From assembly GCA_905221605.1 (NCBI GenBank), contig CAJNDS010000517.1:1-64000 (forward strand): a DNA stretch of 64,000 bases. The letters run 5' to 3'. Both the position numbers and the translations under genes were made by a program. Source of the DNA: Symbiodinium natans (lineage: Eukaryota; Sar; Dinophyceae; Suessiales; Symbiodiniaceae). Every line of letters begins with the position of its first letter. Position 1 is the stretch's first letter. Positions 11,430-21,327 of this stretch are shown piece after piece. The notes beneath the pieces were generated by a model. The model did not search any database. It was not told the DNA's origin and was given only the letters and a program-made list of their open reading frames with translations.

Positions 11430-11692
11430 ACATAATCGAGACCTGAGGGTGTCAGGCCAGATTGCAGCATGGCATACATAGATTGCCACAGCACATAGCA
11501 GGCATGTGTGCCCTCAAAGGTGGACTTAGGTATGTGCTGACCACAGTACACGCAGGGCTTTCGCGTTCGAACACAGGAGGCAAGCACTTCAGAATGCTCG
11601 CCGATCAAGACAGTCCTTATGCTTGGCACGCATATGTACCTTGATGCGCGACGGATTTGCTGCATACAGCCCGCATTCAGGACAAAAGTTTT
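11430..11692 (-). pseudogene. Inverted zinc-finger pair of a LINE
   Basis: On the minus strand, NFCPECGLYAANPSRIKVHM followed by RAKH forms a C2H2 finger. After a frameshift comes CVYCGQHIPKSTFEGTHACY, a second CX2C...H-x2-C module. Spacing and order copy the finger pair at 10.95-11.17 kb on the plus strand. The plus-strand LINE appears to resume at about 11,740, so this is probably either a local inversion of a second finger pair or the 3' piece of another LINE inserted in opposite orientation. Confidence 0.6.
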
Positions 11693-11740
11693 TCATCCTA
11701 GCATGAAGTTGGCCTGCTCCGACTACCCGTTTCCATTCTT

Positions 11741-12800
11741 TTGTCTGGACTTCCAGCAGAAGTCCCAGAAGCGATGTTCACGGCTGCCCAGAAGTGGAAG
11801 GAGCTTCGGGAGGCAGGAGAGGTGAAGGCCCCGCTTCGACAAATCCTGTGCCTGTGCCTCCTCACAGAGCTCGAAGCCAGGACAGATCCGGCCAAGCTCA
11901 CGGAGGAGACCAAGACTCACTTCGAAAATGGACTTTATCAAGGACGGGCAGTGGCTCAACCTGAAGTGGTCCTTCGAGGAAAACAAGCTGCTGACGGACA
12001 TTGAGGATGCCCATCAGCAAGTGAAAGACCTTCTGCGAATGTCCCAGGATCCCCAGGTCATTACCAGGTTCCATCCGACTCGCCCGTTGGCACTGGAGCT
12101 CAAGAGTCCCACCGTCACGTTCATGCTGTCGATTGCTTGTTGGTCGGAGCAGGCAAACGAGCTTCACTCCAACCTCCTGCGGCTAGCGGGAAAAGCGTGC
12201 ACTCAGGTGGTGGGCATGACACATCGCCAGGAACGTCTCAGTCGGTCCAATCTCAAGAAGCAACTCTCCAAGTACCTTCAGACGGGGGATCTGGCCCCAC
12301 TGGGGCAGTCAAGATGCAGGCCGGATTCACACCAGCAATACCGCCACACCTCACACTTGTCGCCTTTGCATGGTTTGGACCAGCAACACATTCTTCATGC
12401 AAAGCTTGTCAACAGTGGTAACACATGCTACACTAATGCATTCATGCTTGCCATTCTTTGGACTGCATGCCGTGGTCAACCCTCACTGCCCACAGGACTG
12501 ATGAGGACATCAAGTTCGGCCCTCAAAGAACGCAAGCCTCTGAATATATGGCAGCTTTTGTTGTGGCGCAACCTCATGCGACAATGGAGCTGCTGAGCTC
12601 ATTGCGTTCCTCCAGGATAAAGGGTTTGCAGAATACCATGAGGGCCACTGGCAGCGACGAGTCCTTGTTGAGGGACGACCAAGCCACAGGGCTGTGTCTC
12701 ATCTACCTCCATTCTGCCCAAGGGCTCAAGCTGCGCGTTGCTTGGCAAAGATCCATGACCGCAAAGCGTCGCAACTCTTCGGCTTCCCATCTGCAAGGGT
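11741..12800 (+). pseudogene. LINE 3' region with ubiquitin-specific-protease-like domain
   Basis: Two joined frames look protein-coding: frame 2 to about 11,925 (AAQKWKELREAGEVKAPLRQ), then frame 3 from ATG 11,928 (KDGQWLNLKWSFEENKLL). The latter runs into LVNSGNTCYTNAFMLAILW at 12,405, which matches the USP Cys box (N-x-G-N-T-C-Y-x-N, catalytic Cys codon 12,426-12,428). After another frameshift, GAAELIAFLQDKGF resembles the second USP box (Q-x-D/G-A-x-E). No His box is found before the minus-strand copia fragment cuts in. A deubiquitinase fold is family-based inference. Attachment to the upstream LINE is likely from orientation but not proven. Confidence 0.6.
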
Positions 12801-12801
12801 A

Positions 12802-13067
12802 TCATGGTCGAGCAACATCAGGACCACCCCCGGTGCCAAGATCCTGGGATCCTTGCAACTGCCGCAAGAAGAAAACGGAAAGTGCGAAATGGAGCCCGCA
12901 GCACACGCAGATTTTCTTAGCTGGACTTCCTTCGAGCCCCAAGCTGGCCATGTGGCGAAGTGCAGTGGGACCATCTAAACTCTTTGTGAAGATGTCGGCG
13001 GGATTGTCCTTGCCTCTGAAGGGCTTGACCACAATGGATCCCGACTGGAATTCATGCTGAATGAAGC
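12802..13067 (-). pseudogene. Ty1/copia RNase H fragment, C-terminal half
   Basis: On the minus strand: SFIQHEFQSGSIVVKPFRGK, then DNPADIFTKSLDGPTALRHM. The D of NPADIFTKSL is the last catalytic Asp of copia RNase H (compare VADLFTKSLD at 23.16 kb). It starts at exactly the protein position where the plus-strand fragment at 2985-3326 stops (FIQ). The 13-bp sequence GCTTCATTCAGCA (3302-3314) reappears inverted at 13,055-13,067. No product is expected. Confidence 0.85.
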
Positions 13068-15945
13068 TTTTTTGCTTTGCAGCGCAATGCCATGTCTGGC
13101 ACCTAGCAAGTTCGAAGCAGACACTGTAGTCCGGCTGCGGAAGAGCAGCGAGCTATGCTCCTAACAGCATCCTTCTGAAGAAGAGGTTTCGCAGTGGCAT
13201 GATCGTCCGTGTAATATCGTCTGTCTTCACTCATAAGAACAGCTCTGTAGTGCCGGAAATGAGGTGTGGACCAAGATGAACAATGCAGGCATGAAGTCTG
13301 TACAGCTGTCTGGTGGTCACAAGGTCAACGTTGAACACCGGAACGCTTAACGTGCTGGTGATATCGACAGGGCAACTACTTTCTGCAATGACTCTTCTTC
13401 AATGCCAAACAATTGAGTTGTACAATCAGGCGCGATGGCGCTGTCAGCAATTCCGCAAATCCGACCTGAGCATGCCATTCCGGTCTCGCCGCCATAGGGG
13501 GCGATGCCCAAGCTGCACAGACTTCTTCCCGATTGAAGCACGATTGGAAGGCATTGCTGTGCTACGGGCGATGTTGCGCGACATATAGTCAGCTTCGTCC
13601 ATCACCAGGGGGATCAGCCAGTCGGACGTTGAAGGCACTGGAGGGCACTCTTACGGGCACTTCCTCGATTGCGAAGAGCTGTTCCGGCTCACCCCGGGAC
13701 TACAGTTGTTGATGGGCGTGGCTTGCGCCTCGATCCAATTGACGGAACGATCAAGGGCGTTCGTCAATTCCATGTTGGGGCAGCAGGTAGTGAGACCAGA
13801 CAGACATGGAAAAGTTCCTCCAGGTGCTGTCAACATCCAACCAAGTATGATGGAGATGTTCTGATGCCCTTCTTCTGGAATTGACGCCCCACATGACTGA
13901 CCTCCCGCAGCCCTTCCACGACCTCGAACCCACCATGAAGCTGGTGCTAGACATGTGGTTGCCGGACTTGGCGTTGGAGCGACTCATAGATATGCCAGGC
14001 TACCAATTCCTGGCTGTGGCCTCAGAGGCAGAAGTGGAGGAAGAGCCCTCGGAACAGTTTCATTATCCTCAGAAGGCTGCCGTCAAAAGAGGAATCACCA
14101 GTGCAAGTTAAGCCTGGTCCAACACGTAGCCTGGCGTTTCTGAAAAGCACAGAATGTGGTTCACGGTCGCGGGTAAAGTGCCGGAGAGGAACCGCTGCTG
14201 GTTACCTTGCAGTCTCAGAGTGGTGAGAGCGGTGAAATAACATACTCTGGTGTCTTTACGGAACTCACTCCATCCAGGAAGCTCAAAACTAATGTTGGAG
14301 AGAACAAGGCGATGCAGCCTGTGCACCTTAAGGTCGCTCTGCTGTTGAATGATGAGCAAGCAAATTTAGTAAACCAACTGACACTGCCCAGGGTCAGTCA
14401 GCTTGTGGTACTTCCTAGTGGAGCATCCACTCCTCTGTAAGACGCTCTGCTTAAGAAAAGAATACATGTGGCTCTGGGGGTGCCCGGCGGATTGTCCTGT
14501 GGACTCGATCCGTCACCACATTGGTTCTGGCTTCCTTCTTGATCTGGTGCTTGTGCTGGTCGAGGAACTTTGGTGAAGGGCTGGCACAGGTTATGGGCTT
14601 AGCTGATACACCTGACAATGCTCCCGGTACTTTCGGGGCGACACGAAACACATTCAAACTGAATCCGTCACGTGAGTTCATTAAACTCTGGCTTAACAGA
14701 GACCAAGCGTATAAAAAGCCATGGTCGCCGCAGTTGCTGGCAGGCCTTCTGGACATTCTACCTGCCTGCGGGTGGATCTTGCCCAAATTACCATTTCGTA
14801 ACTGAGCTGCTCGAGAAAAAGTCTTGTGGCCTAAACTCTGTCCCCGCCCTCTTCACGTCCACCTTGCTGCCGGAGGCCCTTTTGAAACAGGGGATATGCC
14901 TTCTTGGAGTAAACAAACTGTGTATGCGGGTGGAAAAGTGCCTGGCCTCGCTGCAAACTCCATGTTGGAAGCCATTCTTTGCCTTAGCCACTCCAAACCT
15001 GGATTTCTGCCGTGTGCGCATGCAGGCACCCTGAGGCCTGCACCTTTGCACTAAGAGGACGGGACCCCATCCTCTTAATGCCGCATGGACTCGGCCTGCC
15101 GCACTTGCTGGAGCGCCCTCTTCGTGGCCCAAGGCCCCTTCTTCAGCTTCCAAACTTATTGGGGCACCGTGTCAGAATTGCAAGCCCAGAGACTCACCCT
15201 GGAGCCTCTACCCAATGCAGTTTACTGCGTGCCCTAGCAGGCGGCGCTGGCAAATGACGGTGCCGCCAAGTACCTCACGTACCTCTTGGGTGATGCCAAG
15301 CGCTGTTGGCGCCACCAAAAAGAGAGCCACGCTCCCTTTGAACACAAGGCGGGCATTCCGGGCGGCTGGAGGGTGGCCGGGTAACCCTTGAACCTAACTC
15401 TGCTCAAGTCAGGGCGGGGAGATGGGGGGCGTCGTGACCTCAAGCTACCGCATAGGGACCCCCGTGTCCATCAAGGGAAGGTCTCCGGCAGGTGAGCCTA
15501 TCAGCAACCTCGAGGAGGCACCCGGGCTCGTCTAGGTGGGTCGGCAGGCTTTGCAACATATTTTCGTAGGCCCGATAGGCACGAAGTTGTTGTTCATGGG
15601 TTGTTAGATGCGTTGAGTTCTTTAGACTCGGGTCTGGGCCTTGTCCAGCACCAAGGAACGAGTCTTCTTTTTCACAGGGGGAGGTGTGGTAGGGGGGACG
15701 AGGGACAGATTCCGGCAAGGGAGCGGACAATTTTCGCCAGTTCAATCCGACTGATCCCCAACAGCAAGCATTGTCTTAAGGTTCACGGCTTATCCAAGTG
15801 AGCAACCACGCCAAAGTTCCCTGCTTCGAAGCTGCATGCAATGAAGGATGCTAAGCCACAAGTAAGGAACTGGCGCTTTTTGGAACTGCACACCACTGGA
15901 ATGGTAGTGGCGAGATTGTCCAGTTTGTTCAGATGATTGCATGAT
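13068..15945. other. Unassigned 2.9 kb with decayed ORF fragments
   Basis: No domain is recognised. Three stretches have protein-like composition: plus 13,881-14,111 (PHMTDLPQPFHDLEPTMKLV onward, acidic C terminus), plus 14,580-14,805 (FGATRNTFKLNPSREFIKLW onward), and minus 15,745-15,440 (SLPTHLDEPGCLLEVADRL). All are short and lack neighbours in frame, so they look like debris of older elements. The sequence up to 15,951 is the left flank of the copia insertion. Confidence 0.4.
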
Positions 15946-15951
15946 GGTGGT
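15946..15951. other. Target-site duplication, left copy
   Basis: GGTGGT directly precedes the 5' LTR and also directly follows the 3' LTR (24,871-24,876). If the LTR is taken to end in AACG, the duplication is the 5-bp GTGGT usual for copia integrases. Confidence 0.75.
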
Positions 15952-16347
15952 TGTAGAAGTTCGAGAACTGTGTGTTATTCTGTGAGGGTGCGACACGGTG
16001 AGTTTTGCAGGTTGCAGTTTTGTGTGCATAGCTTGGAGTCTGCTTAGCTTTTGAAGTTTTCCCAGTAGCTTGAGTACGATTAGTGGTGCAGGAACGTTTT
16101 GCCTCGTAGGGAACCACTCTTGTCAAGTTTGTGACTTGAGGGTAGTTGGAGGTCTTTTAAGCCGAGCTGGCAAGTTGGAGAGCTGTGATACGTTTTCCAC
16201 TTTGGCTCAAGTGACGAGCACTGGTGTGAGTGCAAGCCAAAACAGAAGTGTTGTCCGAGTGTCTAAGCTTGCTTGCTTGGTTTGGACTTGTGTGAGTTGG
16301 CTTGGTTGTATCCTTGGTGCCTTGATTGGCATCTTGGGTTTTTTAAC
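15952..16347 (+). repeat. Copia 5' LTR (396 bp)
   Basis: Starts TGTAGAAGTTCGAGAACTG and ends in GGGTTTTTTAAC. By-eye alignment to the 3' LTR (402 bp) gives about ten substitutions plus indels of 1, 2 and 3 bp. The end does not read ...CA, so the boundary may be one base longer (AACG). Confidence 0.93.
16197..16211 (+). promoter_or_regulatory. Spliced-leader-like motif in 5' LTR
   Basis: CCACTTTGGCTCAAG differs at one base from the last 15 nt of the dinoflagellate spliced leader (CCATTTTGGCTCAAG, established knowledge). The same 15 nt is kept in the 3' LTR. Whether it functions is unknown. Confidence 0.4.
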
Positions 16348-16348
16348 G

Positions 16349-16364
16349 TGGTAGCGGAGCGTGG
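16349..16364 (+). other. Primer-binding site
   Basis: TGGTAGCGGAGCGTGG starts one base after the LTR. TGG pairs with a tRNA 3' CCA. The following AGCGGAG implies a tRNA whose acceptor begins with A1, a feature of eukaryotic initiator tRNA-Met, so that is the likely primer. Confidence 0.65.
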
Positions 16365-16432
16365 AAGCTCTGTTGCAAAGAAAGAAAGTAAGCCCAATAC
16401 GCTGACTTGGTGTGTGCTTGAGTAGTCTTGGT

Positions 16433-17344
16433 ATGGAGGGCCGTGGAAGGCCATCGTACTACCACATAGGTGAGGGTGAACCCGGAATGCTTCGTGAGAG
16501 AGGCAGGAGAGGGGCTGAGCCTCCCTATGAGAGACCTTCAGGGTCCAGACACTCCTCAGTTCCACCAAGGAACCCCGTTGTCGGTAGTGGAGTTGCTTTC
16601 AGCCCGATGTCGAACTTGTCGGGTGCAGTGCATCCCACAGGAAGCCCGGTGGTTGGTTCTCCGACTGCTATGGGCACCCCCATACCGGCAATGGCTTCAC
16701 CCATGTCGCCACCAGGTTTGGTGCCACCACCGCCTGCAGCAGTGGACCCCGTTGCCGTGCAGGCAGCCCTGGGATCCCAGCTTCTGGTTCAGACAGTTCA
16801 GCAGCAGCAGCAGCAGATATCTCAAATGATGTCGCTGGTGCAGCAGCTGGTCCAGGACCGGACAAGTGCTGAGAAGAAAGGCAAAGGTGCTGGTAGCTTG
16901 AGTAGCATCAGTGACAGTGTGGACCATGCCATGGAGGTTGATGATGGGAACGGCGCTCCTATCAGGAATCCTAAGGCAGACTCATATGTGCCAAAGTTGC
17001 CCATGTTGGATGGTGGACGCATGAACAAGGGTCGGCGTGCCGAGATCGAAGCATGGGTTGAGTACCTTGAAGTGTTTTTGCCATGGATTGCCCTGTTTGA
17101 TGATAGGATACCGTCGGAAGTGCAGGCTTGTTTTGTGAAAGACAAGCCAATCCTGAACAAAGACTTGGCGAAAGGAGAGAGCATTAGGAGTACCAGAGTG
17201 TTCCTTTACCTTCGGCAGTCCTTTGCGAACTTTTCCCGTGGGCTTGACATTTTGAAGCAAGTTGAGCGTGAACAGCTTGGTGTTCCGGCAGGCTATGAGG
17301 CGTTGAGGCGCTTGCATCGGATCTGTCGGTTTGCTCGAGGATAG
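16433..17344 (+). pseudogene. Copia Gag, N-terminal part
   Basis: Starts at ATG 16,433, the first ATG after the PBS. The protein is Gly/Pro/Ser-rich at first, has a short poly-Gln helix (QQQQQQISQMMSLVQQL, about residues 122-140), then a structured capsid-like region (GRRAEIEAWVEYLEVFLPW; STRVFLYLRQSFANFSRGLD). The frame stops at 17,344, while the next part (IEASTLREEMLRYQ) continues in frame 1 after an indel near 17,325. It forms the particle shell in this family. Capsid identity is inferred from position and composition. Confidence 0.75.
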
Positions 17345-18955
17345 AAGCCTCGACCTTGCGAGAAGAGATGTTGAGATACCAACCCCCTGCCTCTACTAAA
17401 GATCGTCCTTTGGAAGTGTTCCGCAGCGTGCAGGTTGAGCTTGCAAAGTATGGTCGACTTGTTGCTGCGTTCCCAGACCTTGCGTTGAGTGAAGCGGATC
17501 AGAGCATGATTGTGTTGAAAGGTCTTGATGCGGATGTGAAGAGGTACATCTTGTTGCATGCGAAGATTGACTCCATGAGTGAGCTTGAGACTGCGATCAA
17601 GTTCTACGACGCAAACATCAAGATCCTTACCTTCGCCGATTCCGGGCGAGGTCGAGACCGCAGGAACAACAACGACATAGCGAATCCGCTGAACTTCAAG
17701 GGCGATGGAAAGGGGAAGGACAAGGGGAAGGACAAGGGGAAAGATAAAGGAAAGGACAAAGGGAAGGACAAGGGAAAGGACAAAGGTCGCTCGGGAAAGA
17801 ACAAGCATGACAAGAAAGGAGAGAAAGGTGGAAAGGGAAACGTTACTCAAGACCCTGGAAAAGGGGGCGGTGGTAGCTCTGGTAGTGATCCAAAGCACGA
17901 CAAGCGTGCCAACGTGAAGTGCTACAACTGCAATGAATTGGGGCACTATTCAAACCGATGCCCTAAGAAAGCGGCCAAAGGTGTGGCGGCAGCAGCGACG
18001 CTTCTCGAACCGCAATTGGCGGCTTTGACCTTGGAGGGCCCGCGCGTGTTTGCAGCGGCAGTTGGTTGCGAGTTCTTTGATATCGCTCAGGGAGATTCCG
18101 ACAATGAGTCGAGCTTGAGCGATGGTGATTGGGAAGCCTTTGGAAGGTCCTGGTTGTTGGAGAGTTCGGAGCCCCCAGTTGAGCTTGGAACCTCGCAGCT
18201 TGGAAGCCTAGAGACCCCCGTTGAGCTTGAGAAGGCCCCAGTTGAGCTTGCAACATCGCAGCTTGGAAGCCTAGAGACCCCCGTTGAGCTTGAGAAGGCC
18301 CCAGTTGAGCTTGGAACGTCGCAGCTTGGAAGCCTAGAGACCCCCGTTGAGCTTGAGAAGGCCCCAGTTGAGCTTGGAACGTCGCAGCTTGGAAGCCTAG
18401 AGACCCCCGTTGAGCTTGAGAAGATCCCATCGACGCTTGGTGAGCATGGATTGAGTGAATTTTATTTTCATGACATGAGCATGGCAGCCCCGCATGTGAC
18501 ACATGGTAGCAGCTCTGAAGCCATGGACTGGTGGTTGCTGGACTCCGGAGCGTCGACGCACCTGATCAGCGAGGAGACACTGCAGCATGTGCAAGTGCTG
18601 AGCCTGAGTGAGCACGTTGGTAGAGACTGTGTGACTGCCACGGGTGCTTCCATAGGGGTTCAGAAGAGTGCTGTGGTTCGCGTTTGCTTTGCCGTTGAGA
18701 GATCCAGTCCTATCGTCGTTGAGTTTGAAGCCCTGGTTGCACCTGTGCGATTTAATCTCCTGAGCCTAGGACGACTCCTGAATAGGAATTGGACAGTTTC
18801 TTTTGCCCCCCATCTCCACGTGCAAGCTGGTGGTTTTAAATTTAAGGCTGTATGGTCCAACAACTGTTGCTGGTTGCAGAGTCATGCGGTGGCACGGGCC
18901 TGTTTGGTGTCTCAAGAGCAGAGTGCAGCGCAGCAGATTGCAGACCCCTCGAGTG
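17338..18955 (+). pseudogene. Copia Gag C-terminus (zinc knuckle) and aspartic protease
   Basis: Frame 1. Capsid C-terminal helices are followed by a Lys-rich run of GKDKGKDK repeats (17,704-17,790) and a CCHC zinc knuckle, CYNCNELGHYSNRC (17,920-17,961), for RNA binding. After an acidic stretch and four 21-residue repeats comes the retropepsin-like protease: WWLLDSGASTHLI, with catalytic Asp at codon 18,541, and VRFNLLSLGRLL further on. The protease matures Gag-Pol. The open frame runs to 19,314, but natural composition ends near 18,950, where frame 2 takes over. Confidence 0.92.
18178..18430 (+). repeat. Four 63-bp in-frame repeats in copia polyprotein
   Basis: The 21-residue unit PVELGTSQLGSLETPVELEK occurs four times in near-identical tandem copies between the zinc knuckle and the protease. 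The near-identity at DNA level shows recent expansion. The unit is a flexible linker by composition. Confidence 0.9.
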
Positions 18956-19950
18956 CGAGACCTTCCGCAGCCCGAGAAGATGGCCTCCTCCAGCGAGAGC
19001 GAAGTGGAATGGCGCATGGAAGGGAAAGACAAAGGGAAGCTGGTCCGGAGAGTCGTTGCGACTCAAGCGGCCTCAATCTCGGTGGGAGAAGAGGACTTCG
19101 AGGAGAGCACCCGGTTGGCCACAGCTACGTCCACGGAGACAGAGGGCGCGATCCTTCTGGTGCCCGCGGAGACCGAGTCCCAGGTGGTGTTGAAGCCGGG
19201 CGAGATCGAGACCGCAAGACCCGCCAAGATTCCCCAGCAGAAGCCCATGCCAAAGAAGCCGAAAGTGAAGAAGATGCCCCAGAAGCTCTTCGTCGACAAA
19301 GAGGACCCCCGTGAAGCTGGTGCCTCGTTCCGATCGCCAGCAGCCGTGGTTGACGTTGTGGAGTGCAAGTTCAAGAGCAGTGAAGAAGCAGAAGCTCAAG
19401 GAAAGCCGCATGACGTCAGCTGCAAAGTCCGATTTGAATCGCTTTCGCAAGGAGAAGAAGGGCCCAGAGAGGAGGACGCTGGAGGAGCACCTCAAGGAGC
19501 ATTTTTTGCAGTGCCTGGACCGCAAGGCCCCCTACACTGTGACGACCATCTCCGAGATCATCAAGGAGAAAGCAAAGCCCCCGAGCCCGCCGAGGAAGGA
19601 AGCCGACTCACCGGGGTATCCGGAAAGGTTGCCTACCCCTCCGCGGGTTCCGCCACGTCGACGCTTGCCCACGCCTCCGAGGAATCCGACATCGCCAAGG
19701 GCCAGCGCATCACTGGCACCAGCTACGCCGCCAAAGACATCGCCATTGCCACCACCACCGACCAACCCCGGAACGCCTACTTCGAGTGGATGGAGTGTGG
19801 TGACGGACCGAAAGCGCTGAGTGCAGTCAGCCAGAAAGGATCTTCCCAGGCAGTGGCGAGCAGCAGGCATCTTGATGTGCTTGATGGTTGTGCTTGCGCT
19901 TGTGATGTTGGCATGAGTGGCATGGTTGGCATGAGTGGCATGGTTGAGCA
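18955..19950 (+). pseudogene. Copia Lys/Glu/Pro-rich spacer between protease and integrase
   Basis: Frame 2 from MASSSESEVEWRMEGKDKG to about 19,380, then frame 3 (KSDLNRFRKEKKGPERRTLE; APYTVTTISEIIKEK; PPRVPPRRRLPTPPRNPTSP) up to a stop at 19,820. No known domain. The first part is acidic and Thr-rich, the second basic then Pro-rich, as in disordered linkers. Its position, where copia normally has only the short pre-integrase, makes it either an element-specific linker or captured sequence. Confidence 0.55.
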
Positions 19951-19959
19951 TGTGTGTGT

Positions 19960-21327
19960 TGGTGAGCTTGATCAGGAGAAAGCACCGGCCCCAGACGGCG
20001 ACCAGGCGTGGTTGCTACATGGTGATCAGGAGTTGCTTCACCAGGAGTTATGGGGAAAGGTTCACCGTGAGCATGTGTTGCGAAGTCATGTTCCTTTAAT
20101 TCCAGCTGTGAGCATTGTGTGCGTGGTAGAGGCCTTGAACCAGCCAGGAAAATCGAGAGGGATTCCGGAGAGGGAGCCCAAAAGGAGGTTCAGATCGACA
20201 AATTCTTTTACAAGGGGATTTGGTTCCTGGTGTTGGTGCTTGTTGGTTGCTTTGCCATCGGAACAGTGATGTACCGTGAAGTTTCAGGACCGCGTGGAGC
20301 AGCAGCGCGTGAGGTGATGCTTGGAGAGATGTCGGCGTGGGGACGCAGTGTTGGCTTGGTTGGAGTTGAAGCGCGTGACTTGTCGGTTTGCGTGAAGTCG
20401 GATCTTGAGGGGGTGGTGAAGAACCTTGCTCAGGGTTCCGCTGATACCATGACCGTTGGTGCGGTTGAGGTGTCTGATGTTCCGGTTGGTCGGCACGCCC
20501 CGGTCGCAGAGAGGGCCATCCGAACATTAAAGGAAACCGCGAACACGTTGTGCGCCGGACTGGAGCAAGTTGGCCTAGAGCCATGTGGCAGAGGAGTTAG
20601 CTTTCTTCTCTCTCACTGTGCTCAGGCACACAACCGCTACCAAATTCAGCCTGGATCGGCAATGACTCCTGAACAACGTAGTTTAAGAACTATGAGGCAG
20701 CCTCGGGCGATATATGTCTGGGGAGCGTCAATCTTAGCCACACCTCCGCCGAGTCTAAGACAGTCCATCACGGGCAGATATGGTCAGGCTGCATACTTAG
20801 GCCCTGAAGTCGCGGGTGGCAGTCATCTGGTGCAGTTCCGACTGAAGGATGGTTCGTTGAAGATTGCTCGGTCAGCCCGAATCAGGATGTTGGTGCCCAT
20901 GACCTTTGAGTTGTCAGCCCTGCGTGGTATTTGTCGTATGTTGCCCGAGCGTGCTGGTGACGTTGTGCGTGGCTTGCCAGCGGTTGATCGAGGGAACATG
21001 CGTGATCTTCCAATCCCAAACACCGAGACTCGCGGACCGCCAGCATCGTGGGTCGAGGAAAATGGCAGGACCCCGAGGTGTCGAGCGTGTCGGTTGAGGG
21101 GTGTTCCGGCGGACAAGGCGTGGCACACTCAGAAGTGTCGTGAGAGATACGCTGCGTACGTGAAGAGCCCTTTTGATCCGAATCAGTTTGTGCTTGATGA
21201 TGCCCAGCATGAGTTGGAGATCGAAGGAGTTGAGCTTGATCTTGGTTCGCGTGCTTTTGGTGAGCTTGACGTCGGGTTGGAGTTGCCTGATGATGTGCAG
21301 GATGATGTGCAGGATTATGAATTATGA
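19960..21327 (+). pseudogene. Copia integrase
   Basis: The HHCC zinc domain is split by a frameshift: HREHVLRSH lies in frame 2 (20,063-20,090), and CEHCVRGRG in frame 1 (20,107 onward). The catalytic core shows a candidate first Asp in VQIDKFF (codon 20,197), the second Asp in KSDLEG (20,401) and Glu in VAERAIRTLKE (20,509). Exactly 35 residues lie between the last two, the DD35E spacing. The hydrophobic segment WFLVLVLVGCFAIGTVMY is core beta-strand, not a membrane span. Downstream come the C-terminal domain (GRYGQAAYLGP) and a CX2C-x11-H-x3-C module (21,079-21,138). It joins element cDNA to host DNA. Confidence 0.9.

Larger units (their letters stand above)
3327..12800 (+). mobile_element. 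Decayed non-LTR retrotransposon (APE-type LINE) with zinc fingers and USP-like tail
   Basis: A pyrimidine-rich leader (3340-3480) is followed by a Cys-rich ORF1, a Pro-rich linker, an APE endonuclease, a reverse transcriptase, two zinc fingers and, after a 260-bp inverted patch, a region with a ubiquitin-protease-like Cys box. Frame changes are needed at the 11-G run (6536-6546), near 7210-7310, at about 9700, near 10,680, 10,745 and 10,900, and at about 11,170, so the copy is dead. I cannot place exact ends or a target-site duplication. The right end is cut by a minus-strand copia fragment. The single-element reading is inference from uniform orientation and domain order. Confidence 0.75.

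Noticed and set aside
10866-11489. 207-residue minus-strand ORF
   Set aside because: Overlaps the zinc-finger coding of the plus-strand LINE and has no domain of its own.
20215-20275. Transmembrane segment in the copia polyprotein
   Set aside because: The hydrophobic run lies between the first and second catalytic Asp of integrase, where core beta-strands belong.
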